From the NCBI GenBank assembly GCA_018268695.1, contig JAFDWD010001109.1, positions 1 through 6,836 of the forward strand: a stretch of 6,836 bases of DNA, in the 5' to 3' direction. Shown here piece after piece: positions 1 through 6,614 of the stretch (its first letter is position 1; each line of letters opens with the position of its first letter). The notes below the pieces were generated by a model. That model was not told the origin of the DNA. It made no database searches and saw only the letters and a program-made list of their open reading frames with translations. The stretch comes from Actinomycetota bacterium. Its GTDB lineage: Bacteria; Actinomycetota; Thermoleophilia; Solirubrobacterales; 70-9. The position numbers and the translations under genes were made by a program.

Positions 1-1
1 C

Positions 2-637
2 GTGCAGGCGGCACCGAGTCACGACGGCGGCCTGCTCGGCCGGGTCGAGATCGCCTGGGACGCCGCCAACGGCATCCCGCTGCGTGGCGCGGTCTACTCC
101 AGCGAAAGCTCCTCGCCGGTGCTCGAACTGGCCGCCGGCTCGGTCAGCTTCGAAGCTGTGCCGGCCTCGGTCTTCGAAATCTCCCCGCCCGCGGGTGCCG
201 AAGTCGTGAACCTGGCCCCTGCCGAACTGGAAGGACCGCAGGGCGCGCAGAAGACGGCCGTCGGCGCCGCCGCGGTCGAAGCCGCGATCGACTTCCCGCT
301 CACCGCACCGTCGTCCCTCGCGGGTCTGCCGCAGTCGGAGGTGCGTGGGATCGAAGTCGACGGCCACACCGCGGCGCTGGTCACCTACGGCAAGGGTCTC
401 GGCGGGATCGCCGTGATCGAGTCGAAGGCCGGCGCGCCGGAAGGCGAAGCCGAAGGCGGCAACCCGATGGGCGGCGGCCGGCTCGGTCTGCCCAAGGTCG
501 CGATCGGGAGCGTCAAGGGCGAAGAGCTCGACACGGCACTCGGCTCGGCGCTCTGGTTCAGCCGCGGAGGGGTCGACTACGCGGTGCTCGGCTCCGTTCC
601 CCCGGCGGCGGTGGAGGCAGCGGCGCGCGGCCTCTGA
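2..637 (+). CDS. LolA/RseB-like envelope (lipo)protein, 3' part only
   Basis: The reading frame is open from the window edge, so the gene starts upstream; the GTG at position 2 is probably an internal Val codon. The visible 211 residues look like the end of a LolA/RseB-type beta-sheet domain. A strand with an 'I-A-W-D-A-A-N-G-I-P-L-R' turn (about residues 16-28) is followed by 'V-S-F-E-A-V-P-A-S-V-F-E-I-S-P-P-A-G-A-E-V' (48-68), which resembles the closing strands of LolA-fold proteins (pattern VPxSxFxxxPPxGAxV). A second small domain (about 98-205) follows, with alternating beta strands, a Gly/Glu-rich loop (143-160) and a final 'VDYAVLGSVP' strand; it resembles the DUF4367-like tails of actinobacterial homologues. 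Family knowledge: such proteins sit outside the membrane, bind lipoprotein acyl chains or regulate envelope stress, and often neighbour ABC exporters. The signal peptide or lipobox cannot be checked because the N-terminus is missing. The stop lies 7 nt before the ABC ATPase start, so the two are probably co-transcribed. Function is inferred from fold-like patterns only. Confidence 0.7.
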   Translation: MQAAPSHDGGLLGRVEIAWDAANGIPLRGAVYSSESSSPVLELAAGSVSFEAVPASVFEISPPAGAEVVNLAPAELEGPQGAQKTAVGAAAVEAAIDFPLTAPSSLAGLPQSEVRGIEVDGHTAALVTYGKGLGGIAVIESKAGAPEGEAEGGNPMGGGRLGLPKVAIGSVKGEELDTALGSALWFSRGGVDYAVLGSVPPAAVEAAARGL

Positions 638-644
638 GAAGGCC

Positions 645-1625
645 GTGTCCGGAACAGAGCCGATGCCCGAGGCGACGCCGATCGAGGTCCGCGGCCTGGT
701 CAAGCGCTACGGCGACCTGACCGCGGTCGACGACGTCCACCTCACGGTCGAGGCGGGCGACGTGTTCGGGTACCTCGGTCCGAACGGGGCGGGGAAGACG
801 ACCTCGCTGCGGATGATGCTCGGACTGATCCGTCCGAGCGCCGGCACGGTGAGGATCTTCGGTCGCGACCCGCAGTTGAGCGTCAAGGCGCTGGAGGGAG
901 TGGCGGGCTTCGTCGAAGCGCCGTCCTTCTATCCCTACCTGAGCGGCCGCGAGAACCTGCGGCTGTTCGCCGCCTTCGACGGCGACGGGGCCAAGGACCG
1001 GATCGAGGAATCGCTGGCGACCGTCGGCCTCGCCGACCGCGCCAAGGACCGGGTCGGCGGCTACTCGCACGGCATGCGCCAGCGCCTCGGCATCGCTGCC
1101 GCGCTGGTGCGCCGGCCGCGCCTGCTGATGCTCGACGAGCCGGCCACCGGTCTCGATCCAGGCGGGATGCGCGACATGCGGGACCTGATCCGCAGGCTGT
1201 CGGCATCGGGCATGACCGTCCTCCTCTCCAGTCACCTGCTGGCGGAGGTCGAAGAAGTGTGCAACCGGGTGGCGATCGTCCGCTCCGGACGAGTCGTGTA
1301 CCAGGGGTCGCTGGCCGAGCTGCGCGCGCAGGCGGGGGAGGACTACGTCCTGCGGACGACCGAGGACGGGGTCGCCCGTCGGGTCGCCGAGAGCCAGTCG
1401 GGCGTCACCGCCGTGCAGGCGCGGGCGGAGGGCGGACTCAGCTTCAAGGCCGAGGGGGAGGACGCGGTCAGCGCCCTCTCGCTCGCCCTGACCGAGTCGG
1501 GTGCCTTGATCCGGGAGCTGAGCCCGCGTCACGCGACCCTCGAGGATCTCTTCTTCAGCCTCACCGAGGGCGACGCCGCGAGCGCGCCGGCCGCCGCCCC
1601 CGATCCGGAGCCGGCGCAGGCGTGA
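645..1625 (+). CDS. ABC exporter ATP-binding protein (BcrA/NatA-like)
   Basis: Cytoplasmic ATPase subunit of an ABC-2 type exporter, 326 residues. Visible motifs are Walker A GPNGAGKTT (45-53), the Q-loop region FVEAPSFYPYLSGRENL (89-105), the signature YSHGMRQRL (140-148), Walker B RLLMLDEP (159-166) with catalytic E165, the D-loop GLDP and the H-loop SSHLL with H197. The Q-loop has Glu/Ala where Gln is usual; this is common in the BcrA-like exporter subgroup as I recall it, so it is not a sign of decay. After residue 225 comes the accessory C-terminal region of drug and antibiotic exporter ATPases, then an Ala/Pro-rich tail (311-326). Two starts are possible. GTG 645 has GAAGG only 2 nt upstream, while ATG 663 (residue 7) has GGA about 9 nt upstream; either keeps the whole domain. 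The stop overlaps the permease start by 4 nt, which strongly pairs the two as one transporter. The substrate cannot be read from the sequence. Confidence 0.95.
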   Translation: MSGTEPMPEATPIEVRGLVKRYGDLTAVDDVHLTVEAGDVFGYLGPNGAGKTTSLRMMLGLIRPSAGTVRIFGRDPQLSVKALEGVAGFVEAPSFYPYLSGRENLRLFAAFDGDGAKDRIEESLATVGLADRAKDRVGGYSHGMRQRLGIAAALVRRPRLLMLDEPATGLDPGGMRDMRDLIRRLSASGMTVLLSSHLLAEVEEVCNRVAIVRSGRVVYQGSLAELRAQAGEDYVLRTTEDGVARRVAESQSGVTAVQARAEGGLSFKAEGEDAVSALSLALTESGALIRELSPRHATLEDLFFSLTEGDAASAPAAAPDPEPAQA

Positions 1626-2440
1626 ACCCCGGCGTCCTCACCGTCTACCGCTGGGAGCTGCGCAAGCTGCGGGCGCAGAAGCGCACCTACCTCGGCCTCG
1701 GCGCCGCCGTGATCGTGCCGATCATCTTCGTCGTCGCCCTCGTCACCCAGAACGGCCAGCCCGAAGACGTCTCCTTCGGCCGCTACCTGCACAGCACCGG
1801 ACTGGCGGTGCCACTCGTCCTGCTCCTCTTCGGCTCGGTCTGGATGTTCCCGCTGATCACCGCCTTGGTCGCGGGGGACATCGTCGCGGCCGAGGACCGC
1901 CATCAGACCCTGAAGACGATCCTCACGCGCTCGGTCGAGCGCCACCAGATCTTCGCCGGCAAGGTGCTCGCCGCCTTCACCTACGCGATCGCGGCGATCG
2001 CGCTCACCGGCGCGGTCGCGCTGGTCGCCGGCATCCTCGCCTCCGGCTTCAACTCGATCGTCAGCCTCTCGGGTACCCGCGTCTCGGCCGGGGAAGGCCT
2101 CGGGTTGGTCGGGCTCAGCTTGCTCTTCTACCTTGTCCCGATCCTCGCGATCGCCTCGATCGGCCTGCTCTTCTCGACCGTCTTCCGCAACAGCGCCGCG
2201 GCGATCGTCGGGACGCTGATGTTCTCGCTGCTGGTCCAGCTGATCGGGATCCTCCCCGGCCTCGGCGGGATCCACCCTTACCTCCTGAGCACGCAGTTCA
2301 ACGCCTGGCAAGGCTTCCTCCGCTCGCCGGTCGACTGGACGCCGGTGATCCGCGCGCTCTGGGTCTGCGCCCTCTACGCGGTGCCTGCGCTGATTGCCGG
2401 CGGGCTGGTCTTCCTGCGCCGCGACGTCGCCGGGGACTGA
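1622..2440 (+). CDS. ABC-2 type transporter permease, six-helix
   Basis: Membrane subunit that pairs with the preceding ATPase, 272 residues from the GTG at 1622. The open frame runs further upstream (to 1259), but that part lies inside the ATPase gene. The GTG gives the typical permease start 'VNPGVLTVYRWELRKLRAQKRTY', an amphipathic cytoplasmic helix rich in Arg/Lys, and the start shares GTGA with the ATPase stop. A weak GGAG (1607-1610) lies 11 nt upstream. Predicted membrane segments are about 23-42, 60-85, 115-140, 160-185, 192-212 and 244-265. The segment 'AGDIVAAEDRHQTLKTILTRSVERHQIFAGKVL' (84-116, quoted in part) between helices 2 and 3 is the cytoplasmic coupling region characteristic of ABC-2 permeases such as NatB or the bacitracin/lantibiotic exporters. 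No large extracellular domain is present, so this is not a BceB- or MacB-type permease. Substrate unknown; the upstream LolA-like gene hints at an envelope-related cargo, by inference. Confidence 0.9.
   Translation: MNPGVLTVYRWELRKLRAQKRTYLGLGAAVIVPIIFVVALVTQNGQPEDVSFGRYLHSTGLAVPLVLLLFGSVWMFPLITALVAGDIVAAEDRHQTLKTILTRSVERHQIFAGKVLAAFTYAIAAIALTGAVALVAGILASGFNSIVSLSGTRVSAGEGLGLVGLSLLFYLVPILAIASIGLLFSTVFRNSAAAIVGTLMFSLLVQLIGILPGLGGIHPYLLSTQFNAWQGFLRSPVDWTPVIRALWVCALYAVPALIAGGLVFLRRDVAGD
2432..2436 (+). promoter_or_regulatory. Ribosome binding site of the response regulator
   Basis: GGGGA lies 8 nt before ATG 2445, inside the last codons of the permease gene. It is the best-placed Shine-Dalgarno in the cluster and decides the response regulator start over an upstream in-frame ATG at 2394, which would add 17 residues that do not belong to the receiver fold. 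Confidence 0.6.
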
Positions 2441-2444
2441 GCCG

Positions 2445-3104
2445 ATGGCCGACCGCGTCCTGGTCGTCGAGGACGACGCGGCGGTGCGGCGAATGCTGGA
2501 ACGCAGCCTCGGGGCCGAGGGGTTCGAGGTGACCGGGGCCGCCGACGGCGGGCTGGGACTGGCGGCGGCCGAGGCATCGGCGCCGGACCTCGTCGTCCTC
2601 GACGTGGCGATGCCGGGGCTCGACGGCTATGAGGTGTGCCGGCGCCTGCGGGCGAGCGGGTTGACCGGCGGCGTCTTGATGCTGACCGCGCGCGACTCGG
2701 TCGAGGATCGCGTGCGTGGGCTCGAGTCCGGGGCGGACGACTATGTGGTCAAGCCGTTTGCGATCGCCGAGGTGGTGGCCAGGCTGCGGGCCCTGACCCG
2801 GCGCGGGTCGGATCGCTCCGAGCGCCTCGCCCATGGACCCGTCGCGCTCGACACCGCCACCGGCCTCGCCTCCTTCGCCGGCGGCGAGCCGGTCCAGCTG
2901 ACCGCACGTGAGTCGCAGTTGCTCGAGCTGTTGCTGCGGGATCCCCGCGCCGTGCTCGCCCGGGAGGCCGCGATCGAGGAGATCTGGGGCGGCGCCGCGA
3001 CCGAGAACATCGTCGACCGCTACGTCGCCCGGCTGCGGCGCAAGCTCGGCGACGGGGATGCGATCCGGACGGTGCGCGGGGTCGGCTTCATACTCGCTGC
3101 GTGA
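2445..3104 (+). CDS. OmpR-family response regulator
   Basis: DNA-binding response regulator of 219 residues, the normal length for the OmpR/PhoB/MprA class. The receiver domain (1-116) has the acidic pair at E9/D10/D11 in 'VLVVEDD', the phospho-acceptor D53 in 'VVLDVAMPGLDGYEV', the switch Thr T81 in 'LMLTAR' and the conserved K103 in 'DDYVVKPF'. A short linker (117-130) leads to a winged-helix output domain (131-219) with 'LTARESQLLELLL', the 'REAAIEEIWG' turn, the recognition region 'ENIVDRYVARLRRKL' and the wing 'IRTVRGVGFIL'. All residues needed for phosphorylation are present. The ATG at 2445 is chosen because it gives the canonical receiver start and follows a good ribosome binding site. 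It starts 4 nt after the permease stop and its own stop overlaps the kinase start, so it is the partner of that kinase. Target genes are unknown; autoregulation of this cluster is likely but no operator was identified. Confidence 0.96.
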   Translation: MADRVLVVEDDAAVRRMLERSLGAEGFEVTGAADGGLGLAAAEASAPDLVVLDVAMPGLDGYEVCRRLRASGLTGGVLMLTARDSVEDRVRGLESGADDYVVKPFAIAEVVARLRALTRRGSDRSERLAHGPVALDTATGLASFAGGEPVQLTARESQLLELLLRDPRAVLAREAAIEEIWGGAATENIVDRYVARLRRKLGDGDAIRTVRGVGFILAA

Positions 3105-4480
3105 GGGAGCGCAGCCTCAGCTTCCGTCTCGCGATCGCCTCCGTCGCCGCGGTCGCCCTGGCGGTGCTCGTCTTCGGCATCGCGGCGAGGGTCGTGGTCA
3201 GTGACCGGATGCACGCATCGCTCGACGACAGCCTGCGGCGACGGGCCGTCGACGTCGCCCGACTCGCCGTCTCGGCGCCCGCCCTCCTGCGGTCGCCCGG
3301 GGCGTTGGAATCGCCGGTCTCCGGCCGCCAGCTCAGCGTCGAGGTGCTCGACCGCGAAGGAGCGATCGTCGCCCGGTCGCTGTCGCTCGGAGCGAAGCTC
3401 CTGCCGCGGACCGGCGCCGCCCAGGTCGCCCGGCGCGGCGGGACCGCCTTCGCCGACGCCGAGCTCGACGGCGAAGCGATCCGTGTCTTCGCCGCGCCGA
3501 TCGCCCGGGCGGGCGGACCGGCCTCGGGCGGGGTCGTCCTGGTCGCGGCGGGACTCGCCGATCTCGAAGGGACCGAACACCGGCTCGGCCTGCTGCTGAT
3601 CCTCTGCGGCGTCGGGGCGGTCGCGGTCGGTGGCGGCCTCGCGACCTTCCTCGCCCGCCGCGGGACCCGTCCGTTGCGCGACCTCTCCTCCTCGGCCGCG
3701 ACCATCGCCCGCACCGAGGATCCGACCAGACGCCTGGCTGAGCCCGTCGGGCCGGCGGAGGTGACCGAGCTTGCCGCCACCTTGAACGCGATGCTCGACG
3801 CGCTCGCGTCCGCCCGCGAGCACGAACGGCGGTTCCTCGCCGACGCCAGTCACGAGCTCCGCACGCCACTCACCAGCCTGCGGGGAAACGTCGAGTACGT
3901 CGCCCGGCACGGCGCCGATCCCGAGGTGATCGCCGACCTGGAAGCCGACGCGCTGCGACTGGGCACGTTGGTCGACGACCTACTTGCGCTGGAGCGCCAG
4001 TCGGGCGCCGAGCGACGGCCGGTCCCGGTCGACCTCGGGAAGCTCGCCCGCGCCGCGGCTTCCGGGCGGGATGCGGTCGTGGTCGAGGCCGAAGACGGGT
4101 CCTTCGAGGTCGAGGGAGAGCCGGACGCCCTCTCTCGCGCCCTTGAGAATCTGCTCGACAACGCCGCCCGGCACGGGCCGCCCGGAGGCGAGATCAGGTT
4201 GCGCCTGCGGCGGGTCGGTCCGGAGGCGGAGCTCTCCGTCACGGATAGCGGGGCAGGATTTGCCCCCGGAACCGAGGAGGCCGCGTTCGGCCGCTTCTGG
4301 CGCGGCGGCGATTCAGATGCCAAAGGGTCGGGCCTCGGACTGGCGATCGTGCGGGCGATCGCGGAGCGCCACGGTGGGCGCGCCTGGGCAGCGGGCGCGA
4401 CGGTGGCGATCGCGTTGCCGCTACCCGCGGATCGCCTTTCACCTGGGTCCAAGGAAGCGCCTTCACGCTTCCGGGCATGA
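3101..4480 (+). CDS. Membrane sensor histidine kinase, HAMP type
   Basis: Sensor kinase of 459 residues that should phosphorylate the preceding regulator. Layout: short Arg-rich N-terminus, membrane helix 1 (about 9-32), extracytoplasmic sensor region (33-161), membrane helix 2 (162-185), HAMP domain (186-238), dimerisation/phospho-acceptor helix with H251 in 'FLADASHELRTPLTSLRGNV' (245-264), and ATPase domain (about 340-440). The ATPase domain has N-box 'ALENLLDNAARHG' (N350, N354), G1 'TDSGAGF' (D382), F-box 'FGRFWRG' and G2 'GSGLGLAIV' (409-417). All catalytic boxes are intact. The sensor region is about 130 residues, with no Cys or His cluster typical of redox or metal sensing, and resembles no sensor domain I can name. 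GTG 3101 shares GTGA with the regulator stop and has no Shine-Dalgarno, which points to translational coupling. A 19-residue tail after the ATPase domain (441-459) is encoded by a stretch with a possible hairpin next to the following gene's start. The architecture is close to MprB-like actinobacterial kinases. Confidence 0.96.
   Translation: MRERSLSFRLAIASVAAVALAVLVFGIAARVVVSDRMHASLDDSLRRRAVDVARLAVSAPALLRSPGALESPVSGRQLSVEVLDREGAIVARSLSLGAKLLPRTGAAQVARRGGTAFADAELDGEAIRVFAAPIARAGGPASGGVVLVAAGLADLEGTEHRLGLLLILCGVGAVAVGGGLATFLARRGTRPLRDLSSSAATIARTEDPTRRLAEPVGPAEVTELAATLNAMLDALASAREHERRFLADASHELRTPLTSLRGNVEYVARHGADPEVIADLEADALRLGTLVDDLLALERQSGAERRPVPVDLGKLARAAASGRDAVVVEAEDGSFEVEGEPDALSRALENLLDNAARHGPPGGEIRLRLRRVGPEAELSVTDSGAGFAPGTEEAAFGRFWRGGDSDAKGSGLGLAIVRAIAERHGGRAWAAGATVAIALPLPADRLSPGSKEAPSRFRA
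4453..4472 (+). promoter_or_regulatory. Possible RNA hairpin before the COG4705-fusion start
   Basis: GGAAGCG (4453-4459) and CGCTTCC (4466-4472) form a perfect 7-bp stem with a 6-nt loop, ending 4 nt before ATG 4477. The only purine-rich Shine-Dalgarno-like stretch nearby, AAGGAAG (4451-4457), is part of the left arm and lies about 19 nt from the ATG. CTGGGT (4443-4448) and ACCCAG (4481-4486) can pair around the stem and the start codon. This could tune or couple translation of the downstream gene, but a 7-bp stem in GC-rich coding DNA may be chance. Confidence 0.3.
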
Positions 4481-5697
4481 ACCCAGCCCAGGCACTCACC
4501 GTCCCGTCGGCCCCCAGCTACGGCCGCCGCATGCTGAACAAGGTCCCCGAGATCACCGTCTACTTCTGGCTGATCAAGGTGCTCTGCACCACCGTCGGGG
4601 AGACCTTCGCCGACAACCTGAACGAAAACCTCGGACTCGGCCTCACCAACACCTCCTACATCATGGGGGCGGTCATGATCGCCGTGATCGTGGCCCAGTT
4701 CCGTTCCCGCCGCTACATCCCCGGCATCTACTGGCTGGCGGTGGTCCTGGTCAGCGTGGTCGGGACGCTCGTCTCCGACAACCTGGTCGAAAACTACGGG
4801 GTGACGCTGGAAGCGACGACGATCGCCTTCAGCATCTGCCTGATCGCCACCTTCGCCACCTGGTGGTGGAGCGAGCGCACCCTCTCGGTCCACACCATCG
4901 TCACCACCCGCCGGGAGGCCTTCTACTGGACGACGATCCTCTTCACCTTCGCGCTCGGCACCTCGGCCGGCGACCTGATCTCCGAGAAGCTCGAACTCGG
5001 CTATCTGCCTACGGTGGGGATCTTCGCCGGCGCGATCGCGGTGATCGCCATCCTCCACTTCGTCCTGCGGATGAACGCGATCCTCTCCTTCTGGCTCGCC
5101 TACATCCTCACCCGCCCGCTCGGCGCCTCGATCGGTGACTACCTCGCCTCGCCGAAGGCCGAAGGCGGGCTCGGCCTCGGCACCACCATCACCTCGATCA
5201 TCTTCCTCTCGACGATCCTCGCCCTGGTCGTCTTCCTGGCGGTCTCCAAGCGGGACGTGATCCGCACCGGGCCGGTCGCCGCGCCCCCCGGCGCCGGCCC
5301 GGCGGTCCTCGTCGTCCTCAACAAGGTGGCCCCGACCGGCGCGCTCCTCGACGCGGTGCGCCGCCGCGCCGAGGCGGGCGAGGCCGCCTTCCGCGTCCTC
5401 GTCCCCAATCCCGACAACCTCGGGTTCGACCACGGCGACCCCGACCTCGGCGAGGGCGAGGAGCTGCTCGACCGTGCGTTGCCGCCCCTGCGCGCGGCCG
5501 TCGGCCGTGACGTCACCGGCCGCGTGGCGCTCAGCCCCAACGCCTACGACGACATCGTCGAGGAGCTCGAGGCGGGGGTCTACACGGAGATCATCCTGGA
5601 GACGCCGCCGGCGCATCTCTCGCACTGGCTCCACGTCGACCTGCCCCACCGCGTGGCCCAGCTGGGCGTGCCGACCGAGGCGGTCGCCGCGGCATGA
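4477..5697 (+). CDS. COG4705-like eight-helix membrane protein fused to a soluble USP-like domain
   Basis: Integral membrane protein of 406 residues. Residues 20-258 match the uncharacterised COG4705 'membrane-anchored protein' family as I recall it ('NKVPEITVYFWLIKVLCTTVGE', quoted in part). About eight helices are expected: 26-45, 58-76, 83-101, 112-130, 148-166, 176-196, 201-219 and 236-256. Helices 1, 3, 5 and 7 each carry W-x9-G-x4-D (W31/G41/D46, W86/G96/D101, W151/G161/D166, W206/G216/D221). A conserved E-x-T-L-S-V-H-x-I-x-T-x-R-R-E (133-147) joins the two halves. After a Pro/Gly/Ala linker (265-274), residues 276-406 form a predicted alpha/beta domain. The ATG overlaps the kinase stop (ATGA) and lacks a close ribosome binding site. 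An internal ATG at 4531 (residue 19) would also keep the membrane domain. Its place directly after the kinase suggests it is controlled by, or works with, the two-component system. The molecular function of the family is not known to me; transport is an inference from its shape. Confidence 0.85.
   Translation: MNPAQALTVPSAPSYGRRMLNKVPEITVYFWLIKVLCTTVGETFADNLNENLGLGLTNTSYIMGAVMIAVIVAQFRSRRYIPGIYWLAVVLVSVVGTLVSDNLVENYGVTLEATTIAFSICLIATFATWWWSERTLSVHTIVTTRREAFYWTTILFTFALGTSAGDLISEKLELGYLPTVGIFAGAIAVIAILHFVLRMNAILSFWLAYILTRPLGASIGDYLASPKAEGGLGLGTTITSIIFLSTILALVVFLAVSKRDVIRTGPVAAPPGAGPAVLVVLNKVAPTGALLDAVRRRAEAGEAAFRVLVPNPDNLGFDHGDPDLGEGEELLDRALPPLRAAVGRDVTGRVALSPNAYDDIVEELEAGVYTEIILETPPAHLSHWLHVDLPHRVAQLGVPTEAVAAA
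5302..5694 (+). other. C-terminal Rossmann-like (USP-like) domain of the fusion protein
   Basis: Residues 276-406 of the preceding protein alternate strands and helices: strand AVLVVLNK, helix TGALLDAVRRRAEAG, strand FRVLVPNP, helix ELLDRALPPLRAAVG, strand VTGRVAL, helix NAYDDIVEELE, strand TEIILET, helix region HLSHWLHVDLPHRVAQLG and a final strand. I recall the block close to 'HxSxWLHVDLPxRV' from small actinobacterial proteins and transporter tails annotated as universal-stress-like or permease-associated. The classical USP nucleotide motif G-x2-G-x9-G-[ST] is not visible, so ATP binding is not supported by motif. With eight helices before it, the domain most likely sits in the cytoplasm if the N-terminus is cytoplasmic. 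Confidence 0.6.
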
Positions 5698-6500
5698 CCG
5701 GCGACCGCCGCGTTCACCGCTTCGCCTCCACCCGGCGCAGCTTCTCCAAGGTGCCCGAAGTGACCGCCTGGTTCTGGTTGGTGAAGGCCCTGACCACGGC
5801 GATGGGCGAGTCGACCTCCGACTGGCTCGTCCACACCCTGGTCCCGGAGATCGCGGTGGTGCTCGGGGCGATCGTCTTCGCGGTAGCGATCTGGCTCCAG
5901 TTCGCCAAAGATCGCTACATCCCCGCCTACTACTGGTTCGCCGTCGCGATGGTGGGCGTCTTCGGCACGATGTGCGCGGATGTCCTTCACGTCGGGTTCG
6001 GCGTCCCGTACGTCGCCTCGACGATCTTCTTCGCCATCGCCCTCGCGGTGGTGTTCCGCACCTGGTACCGGATGGAGGGAACGCTCTCGATCCACAGCAT
6101 CACCACGCCTCGCCGCGAGGTCTTCTACTGGGCCGCTGTCCTCGCCACGTTCGCGCTCGGCACCGCGGCCGGCGATCTCACCGCCAACACCCTCGGACTC
6201 GGCTACTTCGGCTCGATCTGGCTCTTCGCGGCGATCATCGCGATTCCGGCGATCGGCTACTTCAGGTTCGGGATGGGCTCGATCCTCGCGTTCTGGTTCG
6301 CCTACGTGGTCACCCGGCCGCTCGGCGCCTCGGTGGCCGACTGGCTCGGCAAACCCGAAGGGGTGGGACTCGGCAACGGGCTTGTCAGCCTCGTCTTCGC
6401 GGCGACGATCGCGTTGGCCGTCCGCCATCTGGCACGAACCGGGAGGGACACCCCGATCGACCAGTTCGGAGAGGGACGACTGGCCGTCGAAAGCACCTAG
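5694..6500 (+). CDS. COG4705-like eight-helix membrane protein, stand-alone paralogue
   Basis: 268-residue integral membrane protein homologous along its length to the membrane part of the preceding gene. Shared blocks are [NS]-K-V-P-E-[IV]-T (19-24), the inter-half segment E-x-T-L-S-I-H-x-I-x-T-x-R-R-E-x-F-Y-W (128-146), 'TFALGTAAGDL' (152-162) and 'TRPLGAS' (207-213). The four W-x9-G-x4-D motifs are all kept: W28/G38/D43, W81/G91/D96, W146/G156/D161 and W201/G211/D216. Helices are predicted at about 23-42, 51-69, 77-96, 105-123, 143-161, 172-190, 196-213 and 227-244. It ends with a 24-residue polar tail and has no soluble domain. The ATG overlaps the previous stop (ATGA), and the nearest GAGG is 13 nt upstream, so coupled translation and near-equal amounts of both paralogues are likely. 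The pair could form a heterodimer; that is inference. This is the last gene of the cluster. Confidence 0.88.
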   Translation: MTGDRRVHRFASTRRSFSKVPEVTAWFWLVKALTTAMGESTSDWLVHTLVPEIAVVLGAIVFAVAIWLQFAKDRYIPAYYWFAVAMVGVFGTMCADVLHVGFGVPYVASTIFFAIALAVVFRTWYRMEGTLSIHSITTPRREVFYWAAVLATFALGTAAGDLTANTLGLGYFGSIWLFAAIIAIPAIGYFRFGMGSILAFWFAYVVTRPLGASVADWLGKPEGVGLGNGLVSLVFAATIALAVRHLARTGRDTPIDQFGEGRLAVEST

Positions 6501-6614
6501 ATGCTGCTCCGCGAGGATGGTGGGCGGGGGCGGTCCTAGAGCAGGACGGGCGGAGTGCGGTGTTTCTTCGAGGGTCCATGCGGTCCCGCCGAGGCCCGGA
6601 ACGCGCTGTCGACT

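Noticed and set aside
89..96. Asymmetric Q-loop in the ABC ATPase (residues 89-92) as sign of inactivation
   Set aside because: All other catalytic motifs are intact and this variation is usual in BcrA-like exporter ATPases, so it is not evidence of a defect. (Numbers here are protein residues; in the window the site is about 909-920.)
1259..1621. Upstream extension of the permease reading frame inside the ATPase gene
   Set aside because: The extension is Arg/Gly-rich, off-frame translation of the ATPase. The permease has a typical N-terminus and a GTGA overlap at 1622.
3850..5649. 599-codon open frame on the minus strand
   Set aside because: It is antisense to the kinase and COG4705 genes, very rich in Asp/Glu/Arg/Gly without any domain pattern, as expected for a GC-rich shadow frame.
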